DNA of 64,000 nt from Physcomitrium patens (taxonomy: Eukaryota; Streptophyta; Bryopsida; Funariales; Funariaceae), in the NCBI RefSeq assembly GCF_000002425.4, contig NC_037273.1, positions 3,017,297 to 3,081,296 of the forward strand, given 5' to 3'. The translations under genes were made by a program, and so were the position numbers. The notes beneath the pieces are model-generated. The model made no database searches, had not been told where the DNA came from, and saw only the letters and a program-made list of their open reading frames with translations. Below, piece by piece: positions 49,905 through 61,956 of the stretch (the first letter of the stretch is position 1; each line of letters begins with the position of its first letter).

Positions 49905-52900
49905 CTAATTAAATTCTACATATCTCAAAAAGTTAATTTGATTGTTGTTTTGATATAGGATCTCATAGTCTTTAATGCTCTCGATGTAATATAATATTCT
50001 TCTTGGAGCAAGTAAAGAAGATTGCAAGGATCTTGCCATAAATTGGTTGACAATACTTATAGCAAATTGGATGTTGGAACAAATATGGATTAAGTGGAGA
50101 CATTTTTCTACAATACTATAATATTGTATTGGATCTACTTCTTCCAATATGTTAACTCTGAGCTTCTTTTTCTCATCCATTAGAATTATTGTTAATGCAC
50201 AATTTTTCATTCTAAAAGTTATAAGAATATTATGTATATATGCCTTTTGCATTATGAATATTTTTTCTTTTATTTGTATGCATTTGGTTTTTACATACGA
50301 TGCAATTTTACCTTCTAATAATTTCGATATTTTAAATTTATCATATAATTTTTCTTTGAATTTGATCATAATTTTTATTCAATTACCTATTATAAAGAAA
50401 TTATCTACATATAAAATAATGAAAATAATTTTACCATATGGTAATCTTGAATGTAGATTGTAATCACCTAAGCCTCATTGGAAGCCTACTTTTTAAAAAT
50501 ATGAGTCTATTTTTTTACATACTATGTACAAGATGCTTATTTTAAGTTATATAATATTTTTTATAATTTACAAATCATATGTTCTTTTTTAAATATTTTG
50601 AAGTTTTGAAGTTGAATAACATAAACTTCTTTCAAATCTTTATGAAAGAAGGTAAATTTGACATCTATATAATATAGTTTCCAATTTTTTTAAGTTACAA
50701 TTTAAATCATAGCTCTAATTATTGCTTATTTAATAATAAGTGCAATTTTTTTTATTATAATCAATTTCTTCTCTTTATTCAAAATTACTAGCTAATAATC
50801 TAATTTTATATTTTTGTAGAGATCCATTAATATTTAATTTGAATATCTAAATTTATTTTATTGAGATAATTGATTTAATTGGAGTAAAATGCATGAGTAG
50901 ACATGTCTTATTTTTATATATAGATTTCATTTCATTTTTTATGACTTGCATCCACATTTGGTGAGTTTTCATGATGGTGTAAATATATGCAATATGCTTT
51001 GGTCTATTCATCATAGCCTACAAAACTATCCACTGTATATCTTGGTTGAAGTTTATTTTTGGATTAGAATCCAATATGTATATGTAATAAATAACCAAAG
51101 ATTTTGAAATGATTGAATTGTGGTTTGATACATAAAAAAGCTTCTTTAGATAATTTATTGAGGTTCTTAATTCAAGTATGTGGTCTGTTTAATAAATATA
51201 CTATCATTTTTATTACTTTATATTATAAATAATTTGATAATTTTTTAAAATAATAGTATGCATCAAATTTTATTTTTTATTTTTTTTCTTTCCACCATTT
51301 TTTTTTTTATTTTTTTTTTTTTATTTTATTTGGATGTGTATTTCAAAAACTCTTATAAAATAAATTCTCCTCTATTATCTATTTTTAGCCAATTGATCAA
51401 TTTTCTAATTTATTTTTCTATCATAACTCTAAATTCTATGAACTTGTTAAGAGTTTGTTTCTTATTTTTGAGAAAATAGATTCATATATTTCTGGTGTAA
51501 TCATTAACAAAAAGATCTAGTATCTAATAGTGATATGACAAGTAATGGACCACATGGATTTGTGTAATTTAATTCTAATATCTCTTCTAATCTGGTAGTA
51601 CTATCCTTGGATATTTGTTTGTAAGTTTGTTTTTCTTCTGGATAATATTGATATAATATGTATTTTGCTTTGAATGTTGGTACATCCTCAAATTGCAACA
51701 TCATCAATGTAGGAAGTCTGACATGGCTAAGAAAGCAATGCCACAAAAAAGAGAGTAAATCCAGTTGACTTATGGATATGTTTGTTTGCAGTATCATATG
51801 ATGGTATTGCTTAGATAGGTTGTTAGAATTTGTTGATATTGTTATTAGATTCTATTTTTATTGATAAATAGATTTGATTAATGGCAATAGTCAATTGGAG
51901 TACTATTTAATACTTCTTATATTCAAAACTATATTTTTTGATCTTATAAAAAATAAATATTTTCAAACTAATATTTTACATTTAAGATTTAATTTTGTAT
52001 AATTATTTTTTTTTCTTTCCAATAGTCTATCATAATTAATTATAATGAATTTGAGCTGATTAATGCTATGCATTTGCATCTCTAAAAAAATTAGCAAATA
52101 GTTGTTTTGAACATATTGCCCTCTTAATAATGAATTTAGTTTGAAGCCCAGTACATAGAATTTTTTTATAAGATTTTTTATTTTCTTGTTTAAAACATGT
52201 ATATTTACATCACCTTGATCTTTTATTTCATATTTATTTTGTCTGCTATGGCTACAACATATTAATGGGATGGTTTCTTAAATGTCAAGAACACTTCTTG
52301 ATCTCTAGAAAAGTGCTTTGAAGCACCACTATCTATAATCCAATCCTTATCAAGAGAAGATGCTACAAAAATACTTGCAATGTAATTTGTATTTCATGTT
52401 AAGTAAGAAAGTACTCACCAAAAACTCCTTTCATGTAGTTTGCTCTAAGTTGGTAGTGACTTGTGTATAATGGTTCTTGTGCATGGTAGTAGCTTGTAAT
52501 ATGTTTCAATTTGCCACATTGATAATATGTATGCTCCTCATGCTATTCTTGTTGTTCACTAAGAACTTTGTATATTGGTCAATTTTGTAGTGCTATTCTT
52601 CAAAACTGTGTAGTAGAGTTTAATTCTCTATGTCTAAAAATTGACCACTATTTGTTCCAATTAATATTTTTGATTTTGAACACAAGTGCCTCTTCATTTG
52701 AATCAGCTTACAAATTTATTTCTATTTCTTCCATGTGTAATCAACTTACTAAGTTTGGAAGAGTCAAAGTTATTATTTCTGTTTGCAGCATTCTAACAAA
52801 AGTTTTGAACTTCATGGGAAGGTTTTTAAGAACCTTGTAAACTACTATGATGTTAGAAGATAGTTTGTTTATTTCCTTCAAATTATTCAAAAGATTGTAT

Positions 52901-52998
52901 ACATATTGTATGAAGGCCGAGACTGTCATATCATTTGACATTTTGAGATTTTTCCACTTATCTAGTGTTTTTATGACATCAGCAATAATTTGCATCAA
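49905..52998 (-). mobile_element. Second Ty1/copia element, heavily decayed
   Basis: On the minus strand the copia order can be followed: a gag-like segment (52741-52998, with NMTVSAFIQYVYNLLNNLKEI and VYKVLKNLPMKFKTF), a pre-integrase/integrase start (51504-51797, LWHCFLSHVRLPTL... and LELNYTNPCGP), and reverse transcriptase end / RNase H linker (49905-50369, with QFAISIVNQFMA and APRRILYYIES). Numerous stops separate them and the DNA has become very AT-rich. I could not find LTRs, so the true ends are unknown. Confidence 0.75.
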
Positions 52999-54640
52999 GT
53001 ATACATTTACAAGTGTTTTTTATGCAATAACATGATTAATAGTATTTAGAATATACTACTTTATTATTTTTGTCAAAGACAGCTTGAGGAAGTCCATCGT
53101 TCTTGTTTTTTTTGTCTGCAAAGAAATTCACGTTCCTGGAGCATCAACAGTGTAGTGTCTGAACTGAGACTGTCAATGCCTTCGAGTATTCTTTTTCTAG
53201 TTCCCTTTGTTTCCTGTCTCATCATTGTTGTGCTAGATGTTGTTTCATTTTTGGATGTTGTTGCTTCATTGTTGATGTGTGTTGTCTCTATGGTGAATCA
53301 TTTATTGGAGCAACTACCTTCAAGAAGTCCTTTCTTTCCATCATGCTCTGAATCATACTTCAGGTTTTATAATTTTCAGGTTTAAACAACATTTTTGAAA
53401 TACAAGGTTGCACATGATGGTTTTATTAATTATCATAAATTGAATCAATAAAGCTGAATATATTTTCAGTAACTAGCAGTAGTAGAAGTACCATTGCTGA
53501 AGGGACAACGTATACTTTTGAATATCATAAATTTCTATAATTCTGAACATGAAATTAATTCATCATCGCAGTTATCTTTGCTCAAGAGTGTATGCATATT
53601 TTTTATATTAATAAGATCCAAATGCGAGCTGTAGTTGAGAGTGTTATGAATGTATTCGATATTACAATGCCTGGCATTTTATCAGATGAACAAAAAGCTT
53701 AGGTCAGTTTAAGGACTCTATGGACTTTTGGACTTTAATCTTATCAGAATATTTGTCAACTATCTTTTGCTCTTGCTTTGATATTCAACTCAACAGGCAA
53801 CATGAAAATTATGTATTTTTTATTGCTTCTAAATGATTTGATTTTAAAAATACTAAGTCAAAAATACTATTTTTACAGTATTATAAGAAGCCCCAGCTAA
53901 AGATGTGCAAGGAAGTATGGCTATGGCAATATCAAGGGTTGTGTAAGCATGAAGTCTTAATTTTTATTTAGTTAGGTTTGATAAGAACACATTGCTTCTT
54001 AAGATACTTACTAAATTAATTGATAATATCAAGAAAAGACCATTGACCATTGGATATTATTGTAACTAATGTTACTGGAATTGTTGACAATATGCTAAAA
54101 AAGCTAGAGCAAGAGCAACAAGGAACTGCTTCTACTAATGTGAAGGAAGCTGCTAATAACTAAGAAATTAATAGTAAAAAAGAAGATGTAAAAGGAAGAA
54201 AAGTGTAAAAAAAAAATAATACCAAAAAAAGTAGCAAGGAAGAAGGTGGTAAAGACAAATAATAAAAAATGGAACAATTTGGAGCAACAATGGAATTAAA
54301 TCTTAAATCCTAAACTAAAACAACATCAAAGTTGTGAGTGATTCTTTTCTTCCTTAGCATAATGAGAAATATGGAGTAAAAAAGGCACAATAGTGGTGAC
54401 AATCAAAGACTTGAAGAAGTAGGTTGATAGTGGATACAATTGTCAAAATATATATGAAATTGCTAAGGTTAAGGAGAAACAAACTGTTGTTGAAGTAAAT
54501 TGCAAGAATTAAGAGGAATATAAGAAAGTGAATGAGACTAAGAGCATATGTGAAAATTCTAAATAAGTGAAGGTCAATCAAGAATACACTGTCATATTAC
54601 ATGAAGTTTGCTTGAGAATGCAATAGACATCTGGTTGAAG
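52999..54640. other. No gene identified
   Basis: AT-rich sequence to the right of the second copia. A short frame at 53155-53385 is hydrophobic but unassigned. Purine-rich runs at about 54100-54260 read as Lys-rich in all frames. Possibly remnants of old elements. Confidence 0.4.
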
Positions 54641-54649
54641 AAGGAAAAA

Positions 54650-55550
54650 TGGAACTTGCAACAAGATGATTTCTACAACTCTAATGGAATCCTAAAAAAT
54701 CTCCAATTAAATTATAAAAATGCTAATCAATCATAAATTAAATCCAAAAAAGTTTCAAGAATTTATAAAAGAAATATAAAGAAATAATAAATTAATCTTG
54801 ATGAAACATATATAATATAAAAATCTTAAAAAAATATCAAAAAAAATATTTTAATTGACATCTAAACAAATCCTAATGTAATCTTCAACAAATCTTAATA
54901 GAATCTTAAATTAATCCTATCCAAACTTCAAATCAAATCCTAATAAAATCTCAATAAAATCCTATTCAAATCTTAATAAAATTCTAAATAACTTTTAGTC
55001 AAATTCTAAATCCTAATCAAACCATAAATCAAATCTTAAGTAAATCTTAAATGAATCATAATCAAATCTTATTCAAATTTAAAATTCTAACCAAACCTTA
55101 GACAAATCCTAAATCCTAACAAAATCCTAAATCCTAGACTAATTCTAATCAATCCCTAGAAAATTCTTAAATCCTAATCAAATCCTAAAAAATCCTAATT
55201 AAAATATAAATCTTCATCCTTAACCAAAATCTAAATTAAATCTTAAAAAAATCCTAAAAAAAATCATAATCAAATCCTAATAAAATTCTAAATTCTAACC
55301 AATATTAAATCCTAATCAAATCCTAAATCTTAGATTAATTCTAATCAATTCTTAACAAAATCCTAAATTCCAACCAAATCCTAATCAAATTATAAATCTT
55401 AATCCTTGACTAAATCCTATATCATATCTTAACAAAATAATAACAAAAACCTAGACTCTAAATTAATCTTAATCAGTTTTTAATCAAATTTTAAATCATA
55501 ACTAAATTATTAATAAATCCTATTATAGATTAAAAATTTAATAATTATTA
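54650..55550. repeat. Degenerate CCTAAA-rich array
   Basis: About 900 bases dominated by words such as AATCCTAA, CAAATCC and CCTAAATC on the plus strand, resembling a decayed array of the plant telomere heptamer mixed with AATCAAATCC units. The same sequence type occurs in the opposite orientation at 63310-63680. Confidence 0.75.
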
Positions 55551-55926
55551 CTTGAACCATTAAACTTGATTGAAAAATTTTAAAATTTGCAGCAACTAAG
55601 TCATCAATAAGTAAATTTTTTTTGAAAAAGTTTGCATATACTAATTATAAAAAAAGCTCTTAAAACTTTTCAATTATTGATCGCTCTCCTTCTTTAATTT
55701 GAATATTGATCTTCTAATAATGATTTATCCTTACTAAATTTTTTATTTACTACAAAATTTGGATTGTATATAAATATTTCAAATTTGAATTGCTTCACTA
55801 ATTTTTGCTTCAATCGAATTGGCAAATATTACAAAATCACAAAATCTTTCACTAATCCTAAATGTAATAGGATATAGATGAGATATTTATATTATTGACA
55901 TATAAGGATAGATAGTTAGAACCATG

Positions 55927-56091
55927 GAAGTTTCTAGAATTGAGGTTAGATTAGTAGATCTAATAGGATCCATTGTAGAATATTCTACAAAGAATTTAGG
56001 ATGGTTATTTAGATGGGATCTACTATAGAACCTTTTAAAAGAAAGTTTAAGGCGGTTATCTAGGTAAGGCCTATCATAGAATCTTCTAGAA
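55927..56091 (+). promoter_or_regulatory. Heat-shock-element-like motifs in LTR A
   Basis: GAAgtTTCtaGAA (55927-55939), GAAtaTTC (55978-55985) and GAAtcTTCtaGAA (56079-56091) fit the nGAAnnTTCn heat-shock element; a further GAAcaTTC lies at 56132-56139. They lie 80-240 bases upstream of the TATA box, a normal promoter position. Confidence 0.6.
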
Positions 56092-56155
56092 GAAATTTAA
56101 GGTGGTTATTTAAGTGGGATTCACCACCTAAGAACATTCTAAAAATTCTAGGGTG
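55998..56155 (+). repeat. Three tandem units of about 51 bp in LTR A
   Basis: Units start at AGGATGG (55998), AGGCGG (56050) and AGGTGG (56100). Each reads AGG-TGG-TTAT-TAGGTGGGATC-like sequence followed by AGAA...TTCTA. They look like duplicated enhancer units within the U3. Confidence 0.7.
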
Positions 56156-56435
56156 GTAGAACAAAGTATAAATAGGACTGGTGAAGGCCTTTTGGAGCAT
56201 CTACTTAGGTATGACTTCAAATCTTTTTTCTTAGTAAAATTTGATTTTGTAACTTTCTATTTTGTTCTGTTCAATTTTATTTTGTTTTATTTTTGTTTGT
56301 TCAATTTAATCATTTGTCTCTCATTCTGTTTAATTCTATTGAATTTTGTTTTGGTTTATTTTGTCTTATCTTGTGATTATATTACTGTAGTTTAGAAGGG
56401 TCTTAGACACTTGAAATAAATCGATTTTGTTTCAT

Positions 56436-56447
56436 TGGTATTAGAGT
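56436..56447 (+). other. Primer-binding site of gypsy element A
   Basis: TGGTATTAGAGT is a close match to the usual TGGTATCAGAGC complement of the initiator-methionine tRNA 3' end, two bases after the LTR terminal CA. Confidence 0.75.
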
Positions 56448-56579
56448 GAGTGTTAAACTAGTTTTTTTTAGTAGTGAGTTGATAGTCATCATCTAGTCAA
56501 AGATCAATTGTTGTGGTCATACTAGGTATTGTGTTGAGGCTACCACAAGCTATTCTTAAAAAGTCAAATGAGAGGTAAG

Positions 56580-57030
56580 GAGGCATTATAATAGTGGAAT
56601 CAAGCTGAGAAATTACAACATGGGAGATATGACAGAGAAATTCTAAATAGATATTCAAATAAAACACCTTTTAGGCCAAATAACTACCTTGCAAGAGTAA
56701 ATAGAAGCCTCGAAGGTAAAGAAGTTGAGATCTGCTAGGCTAAAATTGAATAAGCCTTGTACATACTCTGACACTTTAAAACAAGAAGATGTATATTAAT
56801 GGCTCTTCAACATGTCACAATACCTCCAATTATCTAGAATAAATACCACGGAAGAAATTATATATGCAACCAACTATTTGAAAGATACAACAACCATTTG
56901 GTGTCACGAATTTAGAATACTGACTGAAAATCTAAACAAGAAGCTTAAGAAGAATTGGCAAGAACTAGCTTAATCAGATGAGTATAAGAACAATACTAGA
57001 GAGGTGAATTAGAGCTCCAAGAGGTGTATT
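56580..57030 (+). pseudogene. Gypsy element A gag remnant
   Basis: Plus-strand translation gives a gag-like pattern (LNKPCTYSDTLKQEDVY, then WLFNMSQYLQLSRINTTEE, then ATNYLKDTTTIWCHEF) typical of plant gypsy capsid, broken by stops. It lies where gag should be relative to the primer-binding site. No pol of this element follows, because the opposite-strand element B begins to the right. Confidence 0.65.
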
Positions 57031-57078
57031 GTCGAGATTAAGGATCCCCTCAGACTTAGCTCCTATATATACTACAAG

Positions 57079-57225
57079 CTAGGAAGCTTTTCAAGTAGCT
57101 TCCATAAACTAGGAAGCTTTTCAAGCAACTTCTACGAGTTAGGAAGCTTCTCAAGCAACTTCCACGAGCTTGAAGACTTCTTAAGTAACTTCTACAAATT
57201 ACAAAGCTTCTCTAGAATCTTCTAG
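57079..57225. repeat. 30-bp tandem repeat, about five copies
   Basis: Units of the type AGGAAGCTTTTCAAGTAGCTTCC repeat with a 30-base period, diverging to the right. They sit in what reads as the U3 of the minus-strand element B LTR, between its TATA-like TATATATAGG (57062-57071, minus) and its outer end. Confidence 0.8.
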
Positions 57226-57232
57226 AATATTC
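57215..57232. promoter_or_regulatory. Perfect four-unit heat-shock element
   Basis: GAAtcTTCtaGAAtaTTC contains four alternating nGAAn/nTTCn pentamers with exact spacing. It lies about 30 bases inside the U3 end of the element B LTR. Confidence 0.65.
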
Positions 57233-57263
57233 TATAATTTTTTAGTGTATGTTCTTGATATCA

Positions 57264-57281
57264 CCCCTCTCTCCTCCCTTT
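57264..57281 (-). other. Polypurine tract and 3' LTR boundary of gypsy element B
   Basis: On the minus strand AAAGGGAGGAGAGAGGGG is followed directly by TGATATCAAGAAC, the expected arrangement of a polypurine tract and the first bases (TG) of a 3' LTR. The LTR therefore extends left from 57263. Confidence 0.75.
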
Positions 57282-60200
57282 AGCTTTGAGGTCTGTGAGA
57301 AGCACTCCTATTGCGAGTCAGTATCAATGTAAGAAGTTGAAAATTTGTTGCATAGTATTTACAATATACTCCAATTGTTGTTCATAGGGCAAATAGTTCA
57401 TTGGTCATTATAATCAATGATAGTGTCCTATGCCTTTGATTTTCAACCAAGCATGAACTTTTGTGTCTTCATTGACAAAATGCCATGCAAACACTCCTTC
57501 GAGAAGATCACCATAGACAAGTTCTACCTCAAACACAATCACTAGCAACTTGTTATTAAGTATCCTCTATCGTCTTCATAGTACAGGCAGTTCTTCATCT
57601 TGAAATCGTCTTCGTGAGATACTTGGTTGACTGGATATGATTGGTATGATATCTATCTCTTAGTTATTTATATCAGATCAAAAAAATAAGTACTAAACAT
57701 AGAAGAATGGGCACAAGTTATAAATTTATAGTCTCTAACTATGTCTTTTAGAGATTCCTTCTTCTCCTTCTTTGTAAGGTTGAGGATTAAGAGGCTTCAA
57801 GGAGAAGGGACTTCACTGAAAAACTTTCATCGAAAGGGCTTAGGTTTCTGAGGATAGTATCAATGAAACTCCTGTACCTTTTGCAATGCATTGATAAGAT
57901 TTTCCGCCGGTTCCCATGTGCGCTCATTGATATCATAGCCGCTCTAATGCACTAGGTACTCCAATTTTCTCCACTTACGTCGTGAATCTAGTATCTTTTC
58001 CACCTTGTATTCCTCGTGGTTCTCAATTTCAATACTAAGTAGCGGACATTGTATTCTTCCAAGAAAAGACGACTATCGATAAGGCTCCAACAAAGAAACA
58101 TGAAAGACTGGGTGTACCTTCATAGCAACCGATAATCTCGGATGGTATGCCACTAGATTGATTTGCTTCTAGATGACAAATGGTCCCAATCTTCGATAGT
58201 CCAACTTATCACATGGCCGCTTGGTTTTGATATTTCGTCGAAGCAACCATATTTTATCTCTAATTAAAGCTTCAACATAATTTGAAGCTCTGATAGTTGT
58301 TTCACAAATCCTTCAGCTGTCGGATTGTTATTAGTTGACAGACTCAATAAATCAAGCTTCGGATGATATCCATAGTTGGAAAAGAATGATGTTTGTTGAG
58401 TCGACGTATGAAAGGTGTTGTTATATGTAAACTCGACTAACAATAGATATGCAGTCCAATCATCTTGCTGATAGTTGATGCTGTATCGTAAATATTGCTC
58501 CAAAGTTTGATTCACTCGTTGAGTTTGGCTATCATTTTGAGAATGGAAAGCCAAAGAAAGCTTGATATCCACCTTCAATATTTCAAAGAGAGATCTCCAA
58601 AACTTTGATATGAATTAGGTTCCTCGATCCAACATGAATCATCTAGTAAACCATGATATCGATATACACTATCAAGGAAGAGCCTTATTGTGTCTTTGCT
58701 TGATGATGTTTTCTTACAAGGGACAAAGTGTGCCATCTTTATAAGCCAATCTATCACAACAAAGATGTTGTCAAATGAATTTGATGGCGAAGGTCTGTAA
58801 TGAAGTCCATGGAAACTAAAGACCATGGTCGATGTAGAATAGGTAATGGCTGAAGAAGACCATAAGGATAATGCCCAGGATTCTTCGATCTTAAACAAAT
58901 ATCACAAGAGAGGACAAAATCTTTGATATACTTCCACATTTGGAGCCACCAAAAATCTCGGGAAATAAGTTCCAAGGTCTTATTGAATCCAAAATGTCCA
59001 GCTGCTGAAAAGTCATGTCGAGATTGGAGAACTCGGAGTCGTGCTTGTCTCTTTGGAATATACAATCGCTCCTCAAAGTATAAAAGATCTTCTTCCACCT
59101 TGAACTTGTCATTATTGACACGTTGCATGATATCAAGGGCTACAGAATCTCCAATAGTCACAATATGTACTTGGTTGAACAAATCAGCATCAATTGGCAC
59201 TATAGCAAAGCAAAGCCTGAATTGTTCCAACTTCAATAATGTTATACACTGTTCATCAAACGCTACTTTTCTAGCCTTTGGCGCTAGATACGATCTCTTT
59301 GATAATACATTGGATAGTCCTTGTTGCTTTCCAGACCAATAAATAATAATAAAGTCAAACCTAGATAGCAACATATTCCATTGAGCTTGACAACAATTCA
59401 TAACCCGAGCCGACATGAAGTAGTCCAAATTCTTGTAATCTGTGTATACGGTCACCAGATGCGTAGCTCCTTCGAGAAAAAGATACCATTCTTGCAAAGA
59501 ATCCACTATCACAAGAAGTTATTTATCGTAGATCTCATAGTTGATCTCGACAGCAGAAAAATTTCAAGAGTAGAACGCAATTGGATGAAGCTTCTCATCT
59601 GCATCTATTTGCAAAAGTACAACTCCCATAGCAAAATCTCAAGCATCGGTCTCCAAATAGAAGGCATTTATAAAGTCCAGTTGTACCAAGATTGGAGCCA
59701 TAGTAAATGTCATCTTAAGATCTTGAAATACTTTTTCCACTAGAGGTCTCCATTCGAGCTTGTCTTTACATGTCAACTGAGTGAACAGAGTAGCAACTTG
59801 AGAATAATTCTTGATAAAGATTCGATAGAAGTTAGCAAAGCCAAAAAAACATTATACATCTCTAATCGTCTTTGGAACTTCTCATGATATGATTGCTTCT
59901 ACCTTCTTAGGATCTATCTTCAAGCCTTCTGTAGTTGCAATGAATTCCAAAAATTCCATCTCAGTTTGATTAAACAAATACTTCTCCAACTTGACATAAA
60001 GTCCTCGCTTGTAGAGTTTTTCAAGGATCAAACAAACGTGTTTCTCATGCTCTTCTACATTCTTGGAAAATATCAAAATATTATCTAGATAGATGACAAT
60101 AAAATCGTCAAGGTGCTTCTAAAAGATGTCATTCATCATATGTTGAAAGAACGCCAAAACATTGGTAAGATCTAAAGGCATGACATTATATTCAAAATAT

Positions 60201-60472
60201 AGAATTTTGGATGAAATGGTAAAGCAATGGACAAGCTGAGCAAAAAGAAAGGAACCTGATTGTTGTTGTGGTATTGAATTGTCCTGCTGTATGATTCCTA
60301 TTGTGATTGGGCATCTTTGTTTTCTTGAACAAATATACCTCTGGTCCGGACAATGTGTCAATTTTTCTTCTTGGGATAGTTTCCAACTTTGTGGCCTTCT
60401 TCACCGCAATACAAGCATAGTCCTTCTTCCATACGCCATTTTTTTTCTTCTAAAGTTAGGGATTTGATACGT

Positions 60473-61956
60473 TGTTGTGTTGTAACACGAGTATACTGTG
60501 AAAATATAAAGAAAGGAGACTTTTATTAATGTTCAGTTATCTCGAATATTGGGAGCAACGACCAACTCCGGTGCAAATACTGAGTGGCCAGGTTCAGTCA
60601 CCCCGTTACAGTCAGCCGGGGGATACTAAAATGCTCCATTCGATTCCAATAACGGGAGTCAGCAGGAAGAGAAAGGACCAATTCACATGACGGATGAGCC
60701 TGGTTCGAAGAGCCAATTGGATCCAATTTCAAGAATCCAATCCGCGTCCTCTTATCCAATATGAGACCTGCATTGGTCGGGCAACTCAATGTAGTCTAAT
60801 TATGGGAAAATCCAAGTCTTACTACGGACCTCAGCCAGTCTGACACGAAGGACCAATTTGATCCAATTACGGGAACATCCAGATTACTACTGGCATCTTA
60901 CCCAATATGAGACCTGCATTGGTCGGGTAATCCAATGCAGTCTAATTACGGGAAAATCCAGGTTACTATGGGCATCTTACCCAATATGAGACCTGCATTG
61001 GTCGGGCAACCCAATGCAGTCTAATTATGGGAACATCCAGGTTACTACGGACATCTTACCCAATATGAGACCTGAATTGGTCGGGCGACTCAATGTGGAC
61101 CCGAGTACGGGGTTTCGATTCTGTTTCAGGCTGTCCTATTCTCTGTGCCGTTTCAAAGAAGGTTGTTTTTGGTAAATGGATCTCTTAAAGGTAAAAACGA
61201 AGGAGAAAGCTCTGACGGTGGGAGCCAATTTCGGATCTAAGCTCTAACGATGGGAGCCAATTCCGGATCCAAGACGGAAGATTGAAGAAATTCAGAGGAT
61301 AAGGTTAGGGGGAGAATAAGTTTTGGGGGGGTTTTTTGGATCAAGGAGCTAGCTTCAAGCTCTTTTCAAGGTTACTAGTTCGGTTTCATTGGAGGTTCTT
61401 GAAGATCAGGGATTGGAGAGGAGCTTCATGCTTCGGGTCGGGGAAGAAAAGACGAAGAATTGGATTTTTCTTCTTCATAGAGTTTTAGAAAGACTGAGGC
61501 AATCGTTGCTGTAGTCAGTGTTGTAATTGTGAATCGAGATTTTTAATGAAGTGGGTTTGATTACTCTTGACTGTTTTGTGAAATCGAGTTACGTCTGTGA
61601 TTGAAGGATTAAAAGGGTGTCTATAGGATTGAGTATGCGGAATGAATGAAATTTATTAGGTTAATCTAACAAGACAGTCAGTGGATACAAGATCGTAAGT
61701 ACAAAGCGGTATCGGAGATTAGCAGATTGGTTTGTTCGGTGTTCTCTGTAACGTCTAGAGATCTACCGGCTGGGGCAAAAAGGATTTCGACAAGCAGTCG
61801 AAGGGCATCCGTATAGATTTACGATGTATTCTTGCAGTCGTTTATATTTCAGCAGTCAAAAATTGATAGACTGCTTGACTATTGGCGAATCTCCATATTA
61901 CCTTCTACAGCCAGACGCCCGACGTGTTCTCGAGCAAAAAAGCACGTAATACGACA
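60473..61956. mobile_element. Solo LTR B, nested in gypsy element B, with ACGT duplication
   Basis: The 1484-bp block starts TGTTGTGTTGTAACACGAG and ends CACGTAATACGACA, flanked by ACGT at 60469-60472 and 61957-61960. Its reverse complement aligns with solo LTR A (16025-17220) over essentially the whole length, apart from extra minisatellite units here. No internal region is present. Confidence 0.88.
60750..61085. repeat. 79-bp minisatellite within solo LTR B
   Basis: Units beginning GGGAACATCCAG or GGGAAAATCCAG occur at 60871, 60950 and 61029 (period 79), with a diverged unit to the left (about 60804). Each holds ATATGAGACCTGCATTGG. Solo LTR A has about two corresponding units (16840-16950), so copy number varies between family members. 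Confidence 0.82.

Larger units (their letters stand above)
55920..56434 (+). mobile_element. Right part of a Ty3/gypsy LTR (element A)
   Basis: The block ends ...TTTCA immediately before a primer-binding site and contains, in order, repeated units with heat-shock-element-like motifs, a TATA box (TATAAATAGG, 56167-56176) and a T-rich leader. That is the U3-R-U5 order of an LTR. The left end of the LTR is not determined and may lie within or beyond the CCTAAA-rich array. Confidence 0.65.
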
